The notes below the pieces were generated by a model. It was not told the origin of the DNA. It worked only from the letters and a program-made list of their open reading frames with translations, and searched no databases. Below, in pieces: positions 21,166-34,549 of a stretch of 64,000 nucleotides of DNA (its first letter is position 1; each line of letters starts with the position of its first letter). Origin of the DNA: Paramacrobiotus metropolitanus (taxonomy: Eukaryota; Tardigrada; Eutardigrada; Parachela; Macrobiotidae); contig NW_026570436.1 of assembly GCF_019649055.1 (NCBI RefSeq), positions 62,001 through 126,000 of the forward strand. Reading direction: 5' to 3'. The translations under genes were made by a program, and so were the position numbers.

Positions 21166-24100
21166 ATGGACGGAGCCCTCGATTTGTACGCGGACGAGAA
21201 TGACAACTTTGACGAGAACTTTGGCCAGGTACGCTGTCCTCTCAGAACTTATGATGTCCCACTGGATGACATTTTAGCATCATCACCGCAAATGATTTGG
21301 CAACTATGAGATTTTATTTTTTAAAATTATTTTTGTTTTGTGCACCGTAAAGAATTTTAGCTGTGCTGTAAAACAGTAAAAGTAAAAGCCCTACTCTAAT
21401 TTTTTATTTTCACTGTGAGATCGTGTAATAAAATCCGGCGAGCATCGTAGTACCCTGTATGAATCATTGGTTTCTTGAATATGTTTACTGAACTTATCGC
21501 TATAGCGCAGCGTTAATTTTGCTTCGACGATTTCCCCACTTTCTCAGACATTCATCAGTTCTTAATTTTTACAGGAAGGAATGCGTGATCACAGCGGGGA
21601 TGCTGGTGTCGATCTGTACAACGATGTCCTCGGAGGCGATACACCCAGCGGACCGAACAAGGTACAGGATTAAAGAAAACCGCGGCACCATCGGATATGG
21701 ATGGACGGATGAACAGGGAAATGGTGTCGTCAGCGCTGCAATTGTGAGTATTGTGTTGCTGTAGGGCGACAGCGATCATGGCGGCGGGGAGATGATGGAC
21801 GACAGCAGTTTCCACGGCGGACAGCAGTCAGCGGCCGGCAGCGGTGGAGGACGTCGCTACAGTCTCATTCTCGGCAATCTAACCTGGGTTAGTTACAAGC
21901 GTTTGCATTCTGCGCACCAAACACGGTGATCAAAGGTGTTGTTTTGACTGTGTTTTTTATTCCCTGTTGCACGTTGTTATACTTGACCATAGGGCTTGTG
22001 TATTACTGTGACTAGTTTTTGCCTATTTAATTTATTGTTTAAGGTGATAAGTGATAGAGGAATTTTCCTGGTAATTTTTTGTGGTATTAGTATTATTATT
22101 TTTCTACTGTAAATATATTTGGACGGGTCTGGATTTTCAAATGGGGGAAAAGAAGGACCACGCGCACAGCTACGCTGAAGCGTATTAATCAGCCAAGCTC
22201 TTTTTTGTCTTTCCTTGCTAAATGTGTCTGTGTGTTTTCATGGCTTAAGTACTGTACTGCTAGTATTCGTTGAAATTGATTTTCGGGGAATGTTTTTGAG
22301 ACTTGGGAAGTGATGCTGCGAGCACTGGTTGATTGCAGTGACATCTCTGGTTTACCTTGTATTCGTTTATATTTTACCATCGTTTGTGTTCGCTGCGTTG
22401 AGAACCGACAAATGCATAAGACCGTTGTTATTATTGACGACCCCGATGATCTGTTATCTGTGCGGTATTAAACGCGCGGTCGTTTTGGATGGGTGTTTTG
22501 GTTTGTTGTCGGCGCTGTCAGTCCATTATAATTTATGGAGAGGCTTTGAAAATATTTTAAAATTTTTACCGAAATACCAAAAACTCTTGCCGAAAGATTC
22601 CCAGTTAAAATTCGGTACATGTTACCATGACACCTCAATTTTATTTTTGATTTTACCATGGTACTTACTTTTATTGTTATAGTCCTGCTTTTTATTTATT
22701 AAATGGCTACCGTAATGGTTATTACTTATTATTTTATTGAAATTTACTTAAAAAAGCATATATGGTTTTTATACGTTTTCGTAAACTGAAATGAACCTTT
22801 GTATATTTTAGGGCGTTTTATAGCATTATTTTCTGGGCCGGGCACTATTTATTTGCATGAAAGTCAATCAGTTTAGAAAAGAACTACTCTCATAGAACAG
22901 CACTATTTTATTTGAAATAAAACTATTGCTTTTTTGTAATTGTTGAACACCACGCTAACATACTCCGAGATTGCGCTGCCTATTTAATTTTGTTTTAATT
23001 TAATAAAAATTTGGTTTAATTTGTTATTTTCGTTTTAATCAGTTTTTAATTTAGCTAATTCAGTAATTGATTTTTCGATAACAATTTTAATTCTTGTCTT
23101 TTCCGTTCTCAGAACGGAAACGGCGTTCTGTTATCGACTGAACCGTTTGCCGGAAATATTTGGTTTTATTCTATAGCGGTAAAAATCTAAAACTTAATAA
23201 TACCAGGCTTTTATCGATAAAAATTGTAAAATAAAACAATATTAATTTTCGATTTGCCGGCATGGAATCCCTTGCACACTGGGAAATACGGAATCAGTTA
23301 CACCATACAAAGTTGTATATATTATTGCAGTGGACATCAGATGACGACATCCAGGAGCTAATCGACAGCTTCGGCATCCAGGATCTGTATGAAATTCGCA
23401 TCCATGAGAATCGTTCCAATGGTCAGTCCAAAGGTTTTGCCATCATCACGGTCGGCTCGGAAGAGACATCCCGATTTCTTCAAGCGGAAATCCCCAAAAA
23501 GTATGGTCTGTGCGTGCTGGACGCCGGCGCCCATCTTTACCATAGAATTGTTGTTCTGTTTTTGCATGTATTTGTTGAAGACAAATACGGGAAAACAGAA
23601 TGTGCGAACGATCCGTATAAAATATGCAAAATTCAACCGAAAACAGCAATCCGAGTTTGGAAGCTTTTAATACGATGTCGAACCAGATGCGTAGTGTGTA
23701 TAAAATTATTAATAATCGTAACATTTATTTAATCTATTTATATAAGTGTATTCATTTGTACGTTATGAACTTATAATAACTTATACATAAATTACATACA
23801 TTTATTTTTATATACATACATATACTGAATAAGCAGAATTCGTGCAAATAAACAGTTATGACGACAATTAGCTACTGAAAAACAGAACAGAAAAAGCAAC
23901 AAATCACTCAAAAATAAAGATATTATTAGTAAGGCTGTTCAAAGATACATTTCTTACAAAGTGCCGTTTGTTTATTTTTCTGGGTTACCATCAAGCAAAT
24001 AAAAAGCAAGTTTTAAAATTTTTGAATAAGGAAAACTAGGATCTGCGTGGATAATCATAATAGTCTGAAATGTTTGGCTAATAGGTGTATTTATAGTATT

Positions 24101-27100
24101 ATACTATTTTATCAGTATTTATTTTAATAACGGTTATTTTATTAGGATGTATCGGTGAACGATATGAATACAATTATTATGATCATGATAAATAATACCT
24201 AATCATAAGTATACCACAAACGATTATATCATATGATTATATTTTATTTGTTGCATATTTTTCTTTTAGTTAAGTAATCATTAATTTTTATACTTTATAA
24301 CAGTTTTCACAGGGATCTGCAAGGCCAGACGCCGGTGTGCGTGCCCTTTTCGCGGCAGGCACTGAACACCTTCGACGCCCAGTCCCGCAAGAACGAGGGC
24401 AACCGCGGCAACCAGATGCAGAACAATCAGGGTAACCAGGGTAATCGGGGCGGCGGGATGATGGGGAACCGCGACGGAGACCGGGGTGGTGGCGGCGTCA
24501 ACAACAACAACAACATGGGCATGCAGAACCGGCAGAACGACAACCGCCCGCGACTGCCGCCGGGTTTCCCGCAACCCGGCACGCGCCTGCCGGGTCTGCC
24601 TGGATTACCGCGTTTCCCGCTGGGCATGGGTCTACCGGGAGGTAAGCTCAGTTTGGAATTTTCCAAACTTTTTATACCCATACCATTAATATTAATGTAA
24701 TAAAGATGTTAAATAAATTATTAATTTGAATCATTGTGAAATTATCATTGTATTGGGTTTTATTGGATTCATAATACTGTAATAACTATTTAAAATCTTA
24801 CATGCTAAAAAATTACTTATTTAGTATTTTATTATTTAAAATAATAATTATTTAAAATCTTACGCGCTAAGAAATTACTTATTTAGTATTTTATTATCCA
24901 AGATAAAGTGGGAAATTGTTCCGTTTGTTCCTTGTTCCGTTAATAATTATGGATTAAAGATTTTACATAAATTATTATAGCGAATAAATGTGAAATTGTT
25001 CCTTTTTCTAACTCGTATTATTGAAGATTGTGAATACATTATTACTGTGAATAAATACCTTTTTCACTTGTGTCATTAACAGTAAAATAAATATTAAGTA
25101 CTACGAGTAAATCATAAATAAAGTGAATCTATTCTAAACCAGTCGTTGTATGAACGTTTCTTATTATTTTTGTTTGCAGTTATGGCAATGCGAGGCTTTC
25201 CACCTGGTATGCGCCCCGGATTGCCGGGAATGGTAAGAATTTTTTGTCTTTTTTAAAAAGACGGGTTGATCGCATTTGTTCTCCTTGTATAGCTACGTCC
25301 GGACCGACCGATGGGCATGGGCGGCATGGACTGGGATCCCACGGCAGCCTGTAAGAAGACGATTATCGTTTCTCCCAGATTTTTCCGCATCTCTCATTGA
25401 TGTCACAGTGCATAGACAGATTGTGATGCGCATATGGTTTTCAATAATTGCTTAGATGTTTATTTTTATCTTATTTTTGCGGTGTTGTTTAATGCTCGTT
25501 ATACTATAATAATCAATAATCTAATTAAATTCTAAATTACGATCGCAGTATTTTATTTTTGCGATGTTGTAATGCTGGTGTTTGTGTTACAGCGGCTGCC
25601 GCGGCGGCATTCGGTTTCGGAGCCGGCATGGGCCGGATGCCCACGCCCGGGCTGGGATTGCCGACGCCCCATGTCAATCCGGCATTCTTCGGAGCGCAGG
25701 CGTTCAGCGCTATGCAGTCACAAGAGTATGTGTACATTGGAAAAGCTTCTCGCATTAATAATATTTTCATACCCACCTTTAATTCAGTATTTAGTGAATC
25801 TGTCTTTTTCCTTGTTCCACCTAAATGTACTTTATGTTTGACATACCAGGATAATTTTTGACAGTGTTTTTTTTTTTTATTTTCCGTGGTTGATGGAACT
25901 TTTATTTTATATTCAAATGGTTTATTGATAAACTGGTATTTTTTGTAACACTTTATCATAATGAATTTTATAGTGGTTCTTTCAGTTTTTCAGTGCTGAC
26001 TTTCTTCGTTTATTTTTAAGTTTTTTGTATTTACCGCATGCATAATTTTATTTATTCTTATTTATTGCATAATTATTGTTAAGTATTTATATTTTCTCTT
26101 TTTTCCAGAGGGTTTGATCGCGGTTCGGATATGGGTGGCGGATCACTGCCCAACTTGGTGCCGGGATCGGATGATTACGAGACGCTCATCTCGCAGATGA
26201 AGAGCGTAGCGTCCAATGCCATCGCGAAAGCGGCAGCCGAGTGTAAAACCGGTAAGCCGGCATTTGTTTTCATCTACAGTAATAGATTGTATTTTTCCCC
26301 GTTTACCGTCGTTTGTTTGTTATACATACTTACGAAATTACGGTTTTCTAGTTGAAATAATTGTATTTTGCCGTATATGTAGATCCTAATAGTGCGCTGG
26401 AGAAACTGGAGACCGCCCTGCTGATTGTCAGTTCGTGTAAGGTGTCAGATGATGATCGCGTACAACGCCAAATCAAAACCCTCCAGGAAGCCATCGACGA
26501 TATCAAATCATCCAAACCCATCGAGTCGTACGTAATTTTTTTATTATTTTTTTGGTGGAATACATTATTTACTAAAATATATTCTTATTGCCTTATGATT
26601 AATTGTTGACGTAGTGTAAGTGATGCTGATTATAAATTCAATATATCCGGATATATTAGATGTTATGTGTGCGAGTACTTTGTACAGCCCTGCTCCACCA
26701 CACGCGGACAGTTTCTCCCAAAAATCACCGTAGTTTACCCGTCGACAAATTGACAAATCTTTAATTTTCACATGATTCCCATATACGTCCAACATCTTCT
26801 GCACTTGTGATTTCAGTGCTGAAAGTGTGTTTCAAATTATGGTGGAATTAAAACTGGAGCAGACCTGCTTAAAAAAGCGGCTCGACCCTTCTACCTCGGC
26901 TGTCTTCGTCTCTTTCAAAATTTAATTAAAAATTCTGTTGCTGCCTCAATCCAAAAATGGAAACTTTAAGATGTTTGCCCTTTAATGCTCTTGTAAAAAA
27001 CACTAGACAGTAGCCTAGTTCCGTTAGACCTCCTTGACCTTTGCAATGTGACTGAGGGCACTGTCAAATTAAAGGAGGACCTTCTTTGGTCGCTAGCTGT

Positions 27101-28459
27101 ACAGTCATGTGATGTCGCTGCTAACTGATTTTGACAAAATTTCGTTTGCGAGATAATAAGAGCTATGTAAGCGTTTCCAGTCTAGGCTTAAGCTCGAAAC
27201 ATCCAGTTACAACAAATTTCGAAAAACGCGCAGGACTTTTTTGACAACAGTTTTATAGATATCTTCTTCAATTTACTTGGCACTTCCAGCTCTCTGCCAG
27301 TGTTATTGATATCTGCCGAAAAATTAAAATCATCTAATCTAATTCATGTCTCATCTTTTAAAAATAACACCTTGAGGTGACTCTGCTCTGTGCGCCAGGC
27401 AACCACATTTTCCAGTAGGTGCCGTTTAACATACAAGTCTATGGGACATGCATGTTGCTTTGAGGTCACCTCGAGCACAGCTCGGGCAAGAATTTTTTGC
27501 TAACCCCTACCGTACACCTCTTGAACCATTCTAAACTTTTCAAAAAAGCCCACTCGAAAATATTGATTGATGCAGGTTTTATAGCTGCAGTTATACGCAC
27601 GGTAAAAATGGTCACTACCCCTTCCTCTTGATCGCCCCTTGGGGAGTTACCGGCATATCAAAAGATTCAGATCTTAGTATTACTAAATTTACAATAAAAA
27701 TTTACATCAGGAAAGTATAAAGGATGAAACCTAACGACGCGCAGAAGTATTTTTAAATTTATGTTGTGCAACTGTCCGCGTGTGGTGGAGCAGTATACTG
27801 ACTACAGTTTTTAAGCGCACCATTTTCCTCTTTGCGCTGCTGTACTGTAATACATAGCCGGTAGATTATGGCGTTCTTGTAAAGTCAGAAAATAAAAAAA
27901 TCATAAATATTGTATTTTATTTATGGTAGTATTATTTACAGTAGAGTAGGCTAAAATCTATCAGCTTCTTCTAAAAAAAGTCGGCAAATTTATTTGTTGA
28001 ATTAATGCAGTTTTACGAAATGCTTCACTTGTAGCTGCAGTAAGAGCGAATAAATCGGATTTAACTGAAAATAATACAGTTGAATGAAATAAATAAATCG
28101 GTATGGTTTAATCGAAAATAAAATCAAATAAAATAAATTGAAAATAAAATAAAGTGGATGTAACTGGTATGTGAAACTGTGTATTTTGTTGTAGGCGCAA
28201 CGGTGACCGGCATTCACGGGATCGGGATCGTTCACGGGAGCGCGAACGCGACCGCCACCGCGACGACCGCGACCGGGATTCCCGGCGGGAGCGCGAGCGC
28301 GTCCGCAGTCGCTCCAAGAGTCCGCGCCGGCGCAGCAGCCCCGACCGGGACCGGGATTCCCGGCGGGACCGCGATCGGGATCGCGACCGGGACCGCCGCG
28401 ATCGGGACCGGGATCGCGATCGACGGGATAGCGATCGCGAACGGGATCGTCGTCACTGA
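21166..28459 (+). CDS. CPSF6: CPSF6 / cleavage factor Im 68-kDa subunit
   Basis: Nuclear pre-mRNA 3'-processing factor; with CFIm25 (NUDT21) it binds UGUA sites and governs poly(A)-site choice. Eleven exons keep frame (522 residues; human 551): 21166-21228, 21575-21661, 21765-21887, 23331-23500, 24313-24641, 25180-25232, 25293-25350, 25593-25725, 26109-26251, 26383-26527, 28195-28459. The acidic N-terminus carries the family's DLYADENDNF and VDLYNDVLGGD motifs. The RRM (about 78-160) has RNP2 SLILGNLTW and RNP1-like GQSKGFAIITVGSE, closely matching CPSF6. A Gly/Pro/Met-rich middle resembles the hnRNP-like linker, followed by the conserved helical segment LEKLETALLIVSSCKVSDDD. The last exon is an Arg-Asp/Arg-Ser/Arg-Glu domain ending DRERDRRH, used for nuclear import and SR-type contacts. 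CPSF7 is the paralogue to exclude; the RS/RD tail and DLYADE start favour CPSF6. Confidence 0.92.
26690..27793. mobile_element. Terminal-inverted-repeat element in CPSF6 intron 10 (about 1.1 kb, non-autonomous)
   Basis: A 24-bp sequence beginning CTGCTCCACCACACGC (26690-26713) is repeated inverted, without mismatch, at 27770-27793. The outermost bases beyond this differ between ends and I cannot define a target duplication, so the superfamily is open. The interior has no transposase-like ORF. It makes this intron (1.67 kb) the longest of the gene. Confidence 0.6.
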
Positions 28460-28898
28460 ACGCCTCTCCTTTGCGCGGCTGTATTTAGTTAAAATTTTTT
28501 GACAATTTGATTCCACTATCATTATCCTGGATTGTAGTTTTCAACTATTCTGCGGTAGATGGTTTTTTTTGTTTCTGTTGTTTATATCATCGCAAGTATT
28601 GTGGTCATGAAACTCTGTTATTGGAAAAAGGGATTTTTTGGCGGGCTGTGACCTTTAATGTTGTGAGAAAGCGGTCTGAGGGAAAAACTGTTAAATTACG
28701 TATTTATTTGGATATTTACAAGTACTGTTGTTTTCGTTTTAGCGCAGCTTACGCAAGCCTCCGTCCTTCGTACACCTGATTAACAAAAAGCCCAGAAACC
28801 ATACGGCATGTATCTGTACAATTAGGAAACCGGGACAGAAAAATCTCGACGAATTAAATTAGTCAAAATAAAAATTACCCAGAAAATGTAGTAAACAA
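28460..28898. other. Convergent 3' flanks of CPSF6 and DGAT2-like genes
   Basis: The two stop codons are 439 bp apart and face each other, so the 3'UTRs share this stretch and may overlap. AATAAA occurs on the plus strand in the run at about 28866 and on the minus strand as TTTATT at 28703-28708. Confidence 0.55.
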
Positions 28899-30362
28899 TC
28901 AGATAAACGTTAATTCGTTGTCGGCCATACCGAAATGACCTTTGTACTCGTGAAACAGCAACATCAGCGCATGTCGGTATTTCCGGTGCAGTTCGCTGAT
29001 TTCTTGATCACTGGGTGTGGTGATCCGCGGAACGGGAATCGGTGGCCCCACTAAAAATAGGAAAAAAAATTTAAAAACAGTGAATCTTTTGAACCGGTTA
29101 ATAAGAATTTCTGTAACTTAATCCTACTGCAGAACAACAACAACAACAAAATCATTAAATTGATCATCGTTATCGCCATCCAGCGGGGGTATACCGAATA
29201 ACTGTACTTTATCGCCTGTGCATAAATTAACATTTAATTTGTTTAATACGCAACAGCTGTGCCTATGATTATTTGTCGCACATACCAACAATATTGACAG
29301 GCTGCTGTGCCGGCATAAATCCATACCGCCATCCGCACACACCCTTCCCGTAGAACATCACCGGCACGAAACCCGTCCATTTATGCAGAAATTTCTGTAC
29401 TTTGCGAATGAGCGATTTCGGCGGATTAGCCACAGCTTGCCGGTACAGATCGTTCTCTCCGAACGCAAATACCGGTACTAAATGGCACCTAACAAAAATT
29501 AATAACACAGCAACGAATGAGATTTATTATATATTTACAATATTTATTTTAAATTCATTTTTAATTTAGATTTTAATTATTTTGATTTTAATTTTTTTCT
29601 CATTCTTATATAAAATTTAATTTATCTTATTTAGGCTGTGCATTACCCGTTTTCCAGTGCAGCTTTAATAAATCCCTTCCGGTGTTTCAGCACACACTGA
29701 CTCCCGCCGGGATGCGACTCCAACGCCTCCCCGGCCCCACCCGCCAAAACCACAATCACATTCCCTTTAGTCTCCGTAATGCGGGCCACGTTTTCCTTCG
29801 TGGCGGCACACGCGCCCAACAACCGCCACACATCGCGCATCACCGGCCAGTAGAACGCCACTCGGCTCAGCAGATGCCACGCCCTCAATCCCGGGAAGAT
29901 CCGTGCGAAATCCGCGCCTTCCGTTAAAAAGGCGGCAAAACTCCCCAGGGCGGCAATGCCGTGGGGGTGGTAACCGAAAATGTAATTATTCTGTGCCGGG
30001 AGGTCAACCGTACGGATGACCTTTACCGGGAAATATTGTGCAAAGTGGCGGAAGAGGGAAGCGTGGCGCAAACTGGGAGAAACGCGTGACGCGTCGGTGA
30101 TCGGCTGATTCCAGTCCAGACAATACCAGACGCTGTATAATAACGAGAGCCAATAGTAATCGGTGAAGAAGAAGAGAAAGAAAAGTGCCGTGGTGATTAT
30201 CCATCCGAATAAGAGAAATGTGGTGACAATGCAGCAGCTGATTTCCGGCCATCTCTCATCAAGTTTCTGGCTGATCGCAATAACCGAATCAATAAGGGTG
30301 TCGATGGTTAATCCTGATAGACTACTGAAACGCATGGCGCGTATACCGGTATAACACAACAT
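28899..30362 (-). CDS. DGAT2: DGAT2/MOGAT family acyltransferase
   Basis: ER-membrane acyl-CoA:acylglycerol acyltransferase that makes triacylglycerol from diacylglycerol (DGAT2) or diacylglycerol from monoacylglycerol (MOGAT). Three exons join in frame, 30362-29647, 29488-29286 and 29050-28899, giving 356 residues (human DGAT2 388). A hydrophobic hairpin at about 42-82 anchors the protein. Then come the family motifs YFP (110-112), the catalytic HPHG (132-135) within NYIFGYHPHG, VVLAGGAGEAL, RKGFIKAAL, VPVFAFGEND and a C-terminal VVGPPIPVP block. All expected catalytic-site motifs are present, so the enzyme looks functional. Sequence does not separate DGAT2 from MOGAT. The start is the first in-frame ATG; M10 (30335) is also possible. 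Its 3' end converges on CPSF6. Confidence 0.92.
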
Positions 30363-30793
30363 TCAGTAACATTAACATAACATGACAAGTCATAACATTC
30401 AGCAATTATTGCTAAAATTTACCTTTACGTACAGTTACGTTTTAATTAAACACCATTATCAGATTCAATCAGTACATATATTTTTTCTGTTCTGACGAAG
30501 CCGTGTATATGTCTATCATGCCTAAATTATCATCAGGTTCGTGTCCGAATAATTCTGAACCGGCAGTCGGTGTGTATAGAACGCACACATGTTGACGTGC
30601 GCGTTGATATTAATAGCACGACAAATCGTCCAGTGGGTATTTCAGTATTTGCATAGCAATGTTCCTGCCGTGCAGTATCAGCAATTATCAAGTTGGTGAT
30701 GGCGTCACCCGTCTTAGGTGCTGTACATTAATAAAGCCGTATAGATTGAGACGTACAATATCAATGTAAACAGAAAATACAACTTCGAGACGT

Positions 30794-31235
30794 AAAGGTC
30801 AAGTTTGCGCGTCTCTAAATAAGCAATCAGGTCACATGTACAATAATCGTACCCGTACAGAAGTCTAACAGCCCGCTATCGTCTTACAGATGGATCTAAA
30901 ATTTTACATGGCTTGTGCAGCATTTTGACTGTGCCAGTCAGTTTCGTAAAACTTAACAAAATGGTGAAAATCGTACGTAATTTGCAACATCATATAAGAA
31001 TGTAATTGTGCGAGAAGGACAAGTAAGCACGCCGCATCAGGTATTCGGCAGTTGCTACTTTTAGTTTGTTTATCTTATTGTGCAGTGTACAGATAAGTAG
31101 TCGTCCAGATCGAAACACACGGGATACTCTGTTCACTCCATCGCACGGGAAAGAAATTCCGCAAAAAGTAGACAAATGAGCGCCGCAATACCTGCGGCTC
31201 AAATGCTACTTAAAACGGAAGCTCCTCTCAGCATG
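30794..31235 (+). repeat. Repeat block R1, copy 1
   Basis: Contains AAAGGTCAAGTTTGCGC (30794-30810), also at 36589-36605, and a second conserved stretch (31150-31235: AAATTCCGCAAAAAGTA then GCGGCTCAAATGCTACTT) that recurs at 36852-36936. Same orientation in both copies. Family unknown. Confidence 0.65.
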
Positions 31236-33611
31236 ATATCAAGTAGTTACTCCTTAGTACGACACGGCATGACATATTTTTTGGTAATAATAGCAATAAC
31301 CCAATAACAGCAATAGTGATAATAAACTGAATACTAATAATAACTATGTACAATATAACTCTGGCATTAGTAATGAAATTACTTTTATTTAGTTGAAGGA
31401 GACAATTTTCATGCACATGCACACTCTACAGTAACGTGACAATGTACGTATACGGCATTATGGACAACTTATCTCACAGATTAAGCTTGCCTTCCCGCCT
31501 TATGTTAAACGGCAGACATTTGACTTGAACATAGGGAGCAGTCCTGATTGGTAAAAAAACGGCACTGCATGGTGAACCAAACTCTAGAGTAAGCTTTCTT
31601 GGACGAGAATTGCACACAAACTGCAATGTCCGGCAGATTTCGGCGCTCGCATTACGAGAGCGGTGGCAGAAGTTGCGACTGCCCCATATATTCCATGACG
31701 TGGTAGAAATCAGCATACTGAGAGAGATTATCCTGGCATCGTTCGAGCAGCAGCTGCATGTCAACTATCGCACCGATTCGCAAGGTTAACGAGAAGGCAC
31801 AGCCGACGTCTAGCGTTCTAATCACCGCCAATGCGGGGAATGCCGAGGAGCTGGTTCAGTCGGGAACAGACAAGTCAGAAAGCGCTAATTTCGTCACTGC
31901 AGTTTAACAATGTTATGTCCAGTGAGTGGTGACCTTTGACAGAGAACGTGTCACCAGCCGCATCGTCTTCCTGCAATTCGATGAGCCAGTGACCGACTGG
32001 GATTTCAGCGATGCGCAAGCCTTTCAACGCGGCAAGGCGTTCGCAGCCACCTACGCCGAGCTCATGGGGCTGCTGTCGCCCGATTCCTTGAGCGGTTTTC
32101 TTGCTAAAGTGCCATGCCACGCAAAGCGCCTTGGTGCCCGTAATACGCAGTCTGGGCATCGACACAGGCGCAGAACGCATTGCCCGCATGTGGTCCATTC
32201 TGTTTTCTGGGGCGACCGAAGTAAGACTGCTTATATAATATGAATGCATGTCGGCAAAGAATATATTATCTTAACCAACATGTTCGTTCGTGACATGTGG
32301 TGCAGGCGCTCGAGCATTCCGACGAGTTTGACGACGGTTTGAAGGAATGTCTGGCCTCGCAGATACCGTTCTCTGCTCGATACCAGGGACGGAACAGCCA
32401 CACCGCCGAGGTTCGGCAATCGGTTCTCCTGCCAGAAGTGGACGACCCCAGACTGGACAAATGGAAAACCGACCTGGTTGAACTGGTCTCAAATCTATGA
32501 CGGGAGCTCCAGAAGGGAGTAACCGACCTTCATGCTTTAAGTTGATGGTTAGCCTTCATTCTTGTGCAATAATATAGATGTCATCATGTCAACGATATTT
32601 CGCTACAACTTCAATTGCCAAAGAACAGACTGTTTGGCCTTCTCACGGTTGAATTTGCCGGTCCTGGGTGAAAAAGCCAATCGCGCCGACTTGTGTGGAT
32701 TCGGCAATGCAGTTAGAATGAGTCGGTGGGATGCCCATAACCTATAGCGTCAATTTCGACTTCGCGAAGATGACTGGAAATTACCAGCAAAATCAGGCAA
32801 TTCTCGTGCCGTGTTCAGTGTTAATCAGTTGCAATCGTTAGATGAAACACATCAGACAGAGATTACAGAGAACGAACTTTAAATATTTGGTGCAATAAAT
32901 TTTACCAAGGCATCATAAAAGTAATATCCTTTAACTACAAGTTAAACGCTATGTAAAAATTTGGTACACGCTCAGTCTAAAGTCTCAAACTCTTTTAAAA
33001 CCCGGAAAATATGTCAGCTATCGCATTTTTCAACACTGCAAAAGCAGAGCCACCGACGAGGCCGAATTTTTTGGTGAAGCACAGTCTCCCAAATAAAAAC
33101 GCGGGTCGGCTGATTACGGTTCTATTCAGTGCTTCGAACTGAAAGCGATACAAAAGCCTCAAAACCAGAAGGTGCGCTGGTCGACTTTTCCATTTTAAGG
33201 ATTTAAAATAGCAATATATTAGTGCCGATGGTGCCCCACTACCTAAGATACTGACCATGGAACACCACATTGAATGGTGCGAGAGCAGCTTCCGTGAAAT
33301 CTTCGTGATCGCCGATGATTTCCCAACTCTCCCATCAAACGTCTCCTGGATGGCACCACTATCGCTGACGATGGGTAGATATAGATACAATATGTGGGTA
33401 GATACAAGTTGTACTTAGGCTGTTGACCTTTTAGCCATCCTTCACTGTGACATTGTGCTCATAACACCAGTGGATGGCCAGTGGTCAAGAAAGCGATAAG
33501 GCTCACTCGCAGTTCACGAATGTCTTGGAGAAACATCGCCGCCCGCCAGTAAAAGGAGACAAACTCTACCCTGGTGATGACGTCAACAACCAACTGTGAC
33601 GACCATTAACT

Positions 33612-33839
33612 GTGAATGTCACTTTGTGTGAACCAGTTGTTAGCTACATCGTTAACGGAATTAACGCGCTGGACGTTGAGATCGATAGAGTGCGAAAGAA
33701 CCAGACCGTAACATACATGACATTTCAAAACCAGAGAAATAGAAGTAATTGTGGTCCTTTTGCCTTAGCAATTGCATACGATCTGCTAAACGGAAATGAT
33801 CCCGAAATTAAGGAGGTCCATTTTCCGGGAAAACGATAA
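33612..33839 (+). pseudogene. Ulp1/C48 cysteine-peptidase-like fragment 1
   Basis: The segment FQNQRNRSNCGPFALAIAYD followed by LLNGNDPEI resembles the catalytic-cysteine block of Ulp1-like (C48) peptidases: a Gln, a short loop, Asp/Asn-Cys-Gly, then Phe-Ala-x-Ala, and a small-Gly-x-Asp-Pro end. C48-like genes are common cargo of DNA transposons. The upstream catalytic His/Asp part is not in any continuous frame here, and the ORF is only 75 codons, so this is a decayed remnant rather than a working gene. Confidence 0.45.
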
Positions 33840-34549
33840 GGGAATGGGTGATGGCTTCGTTTGAAGCCAAGCGAATCCAGAAGCTCAACCACCGCCCTGG
33901 TAAAGCAACAGAACGAGTTCGGCCAAAGGATATCGTCACAATTACAGAAACAGAACCCGAGAATGTCACGTAAAACGGGGAGCTAAACCTTGACAAAACG
34001 GTGCTGTGTTTTTCTACGCGGTTTTCCCCCCTGTAATAACCTTAATTAAAACATTTGCAATAGAGGTGTCCGGTTACACCAGTGGTGTGTGCGTTTCTCG
34101 TGGGGGTGTAAGGAGATTTCGGTGGTGTACGCTTTAAAATAAAAATTAAAATAATTAGATAGTAGTGTCGGGAGACTTCGGTGGTGGTGAAACATGGTGT
34201 AGGGAGACGTTGGTGGTGAAAGGCGGTGTCCGGAGCATTTTCCCTTAAAAATTTTGTAATAAGACTCTGCAATAAACATTTTTTCATATGAAGGTTCCAG
34301 AACGCGAGCGCAGCAGGTGTGGCCCAGTATGATAACCTGGCGGATGATGCTGTCACAGCAAAACTAGCTTTTGTGGAATTTGTCCGCGTAGCCGAATTTG
34401 TCAACTTTAACGAGCGGAAAAAGTGGGGAATGGAAAAGAAAGCCCCGCACGACCTTCCTAATGCTACCCCTGTCTGATGGTACGCCTGTCTGATGTTACA
34501 ACTTGGAGGAGCGGAATGCAGGAATTCAGTCAACAGAGGGAATGACTTA

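Noticed and set aside
24281-24681. Minus-strand ORFs opposite CPSF6 exon 5
   Set aside because: Antisense of Gly/Asn/Met/Pro-rich codons; the plus-strand exon has matching splice sites and family similarity.
28232-28522. Minus-strand ORF opposite the last CPSF6 exon, with Val/Ala/Ile/Pro repeats
   Set aside because: It is the antisense shadow of the Arg-Asp/Arg-Ser codons (CGG GAT and the like) of the CPSF6 tail.
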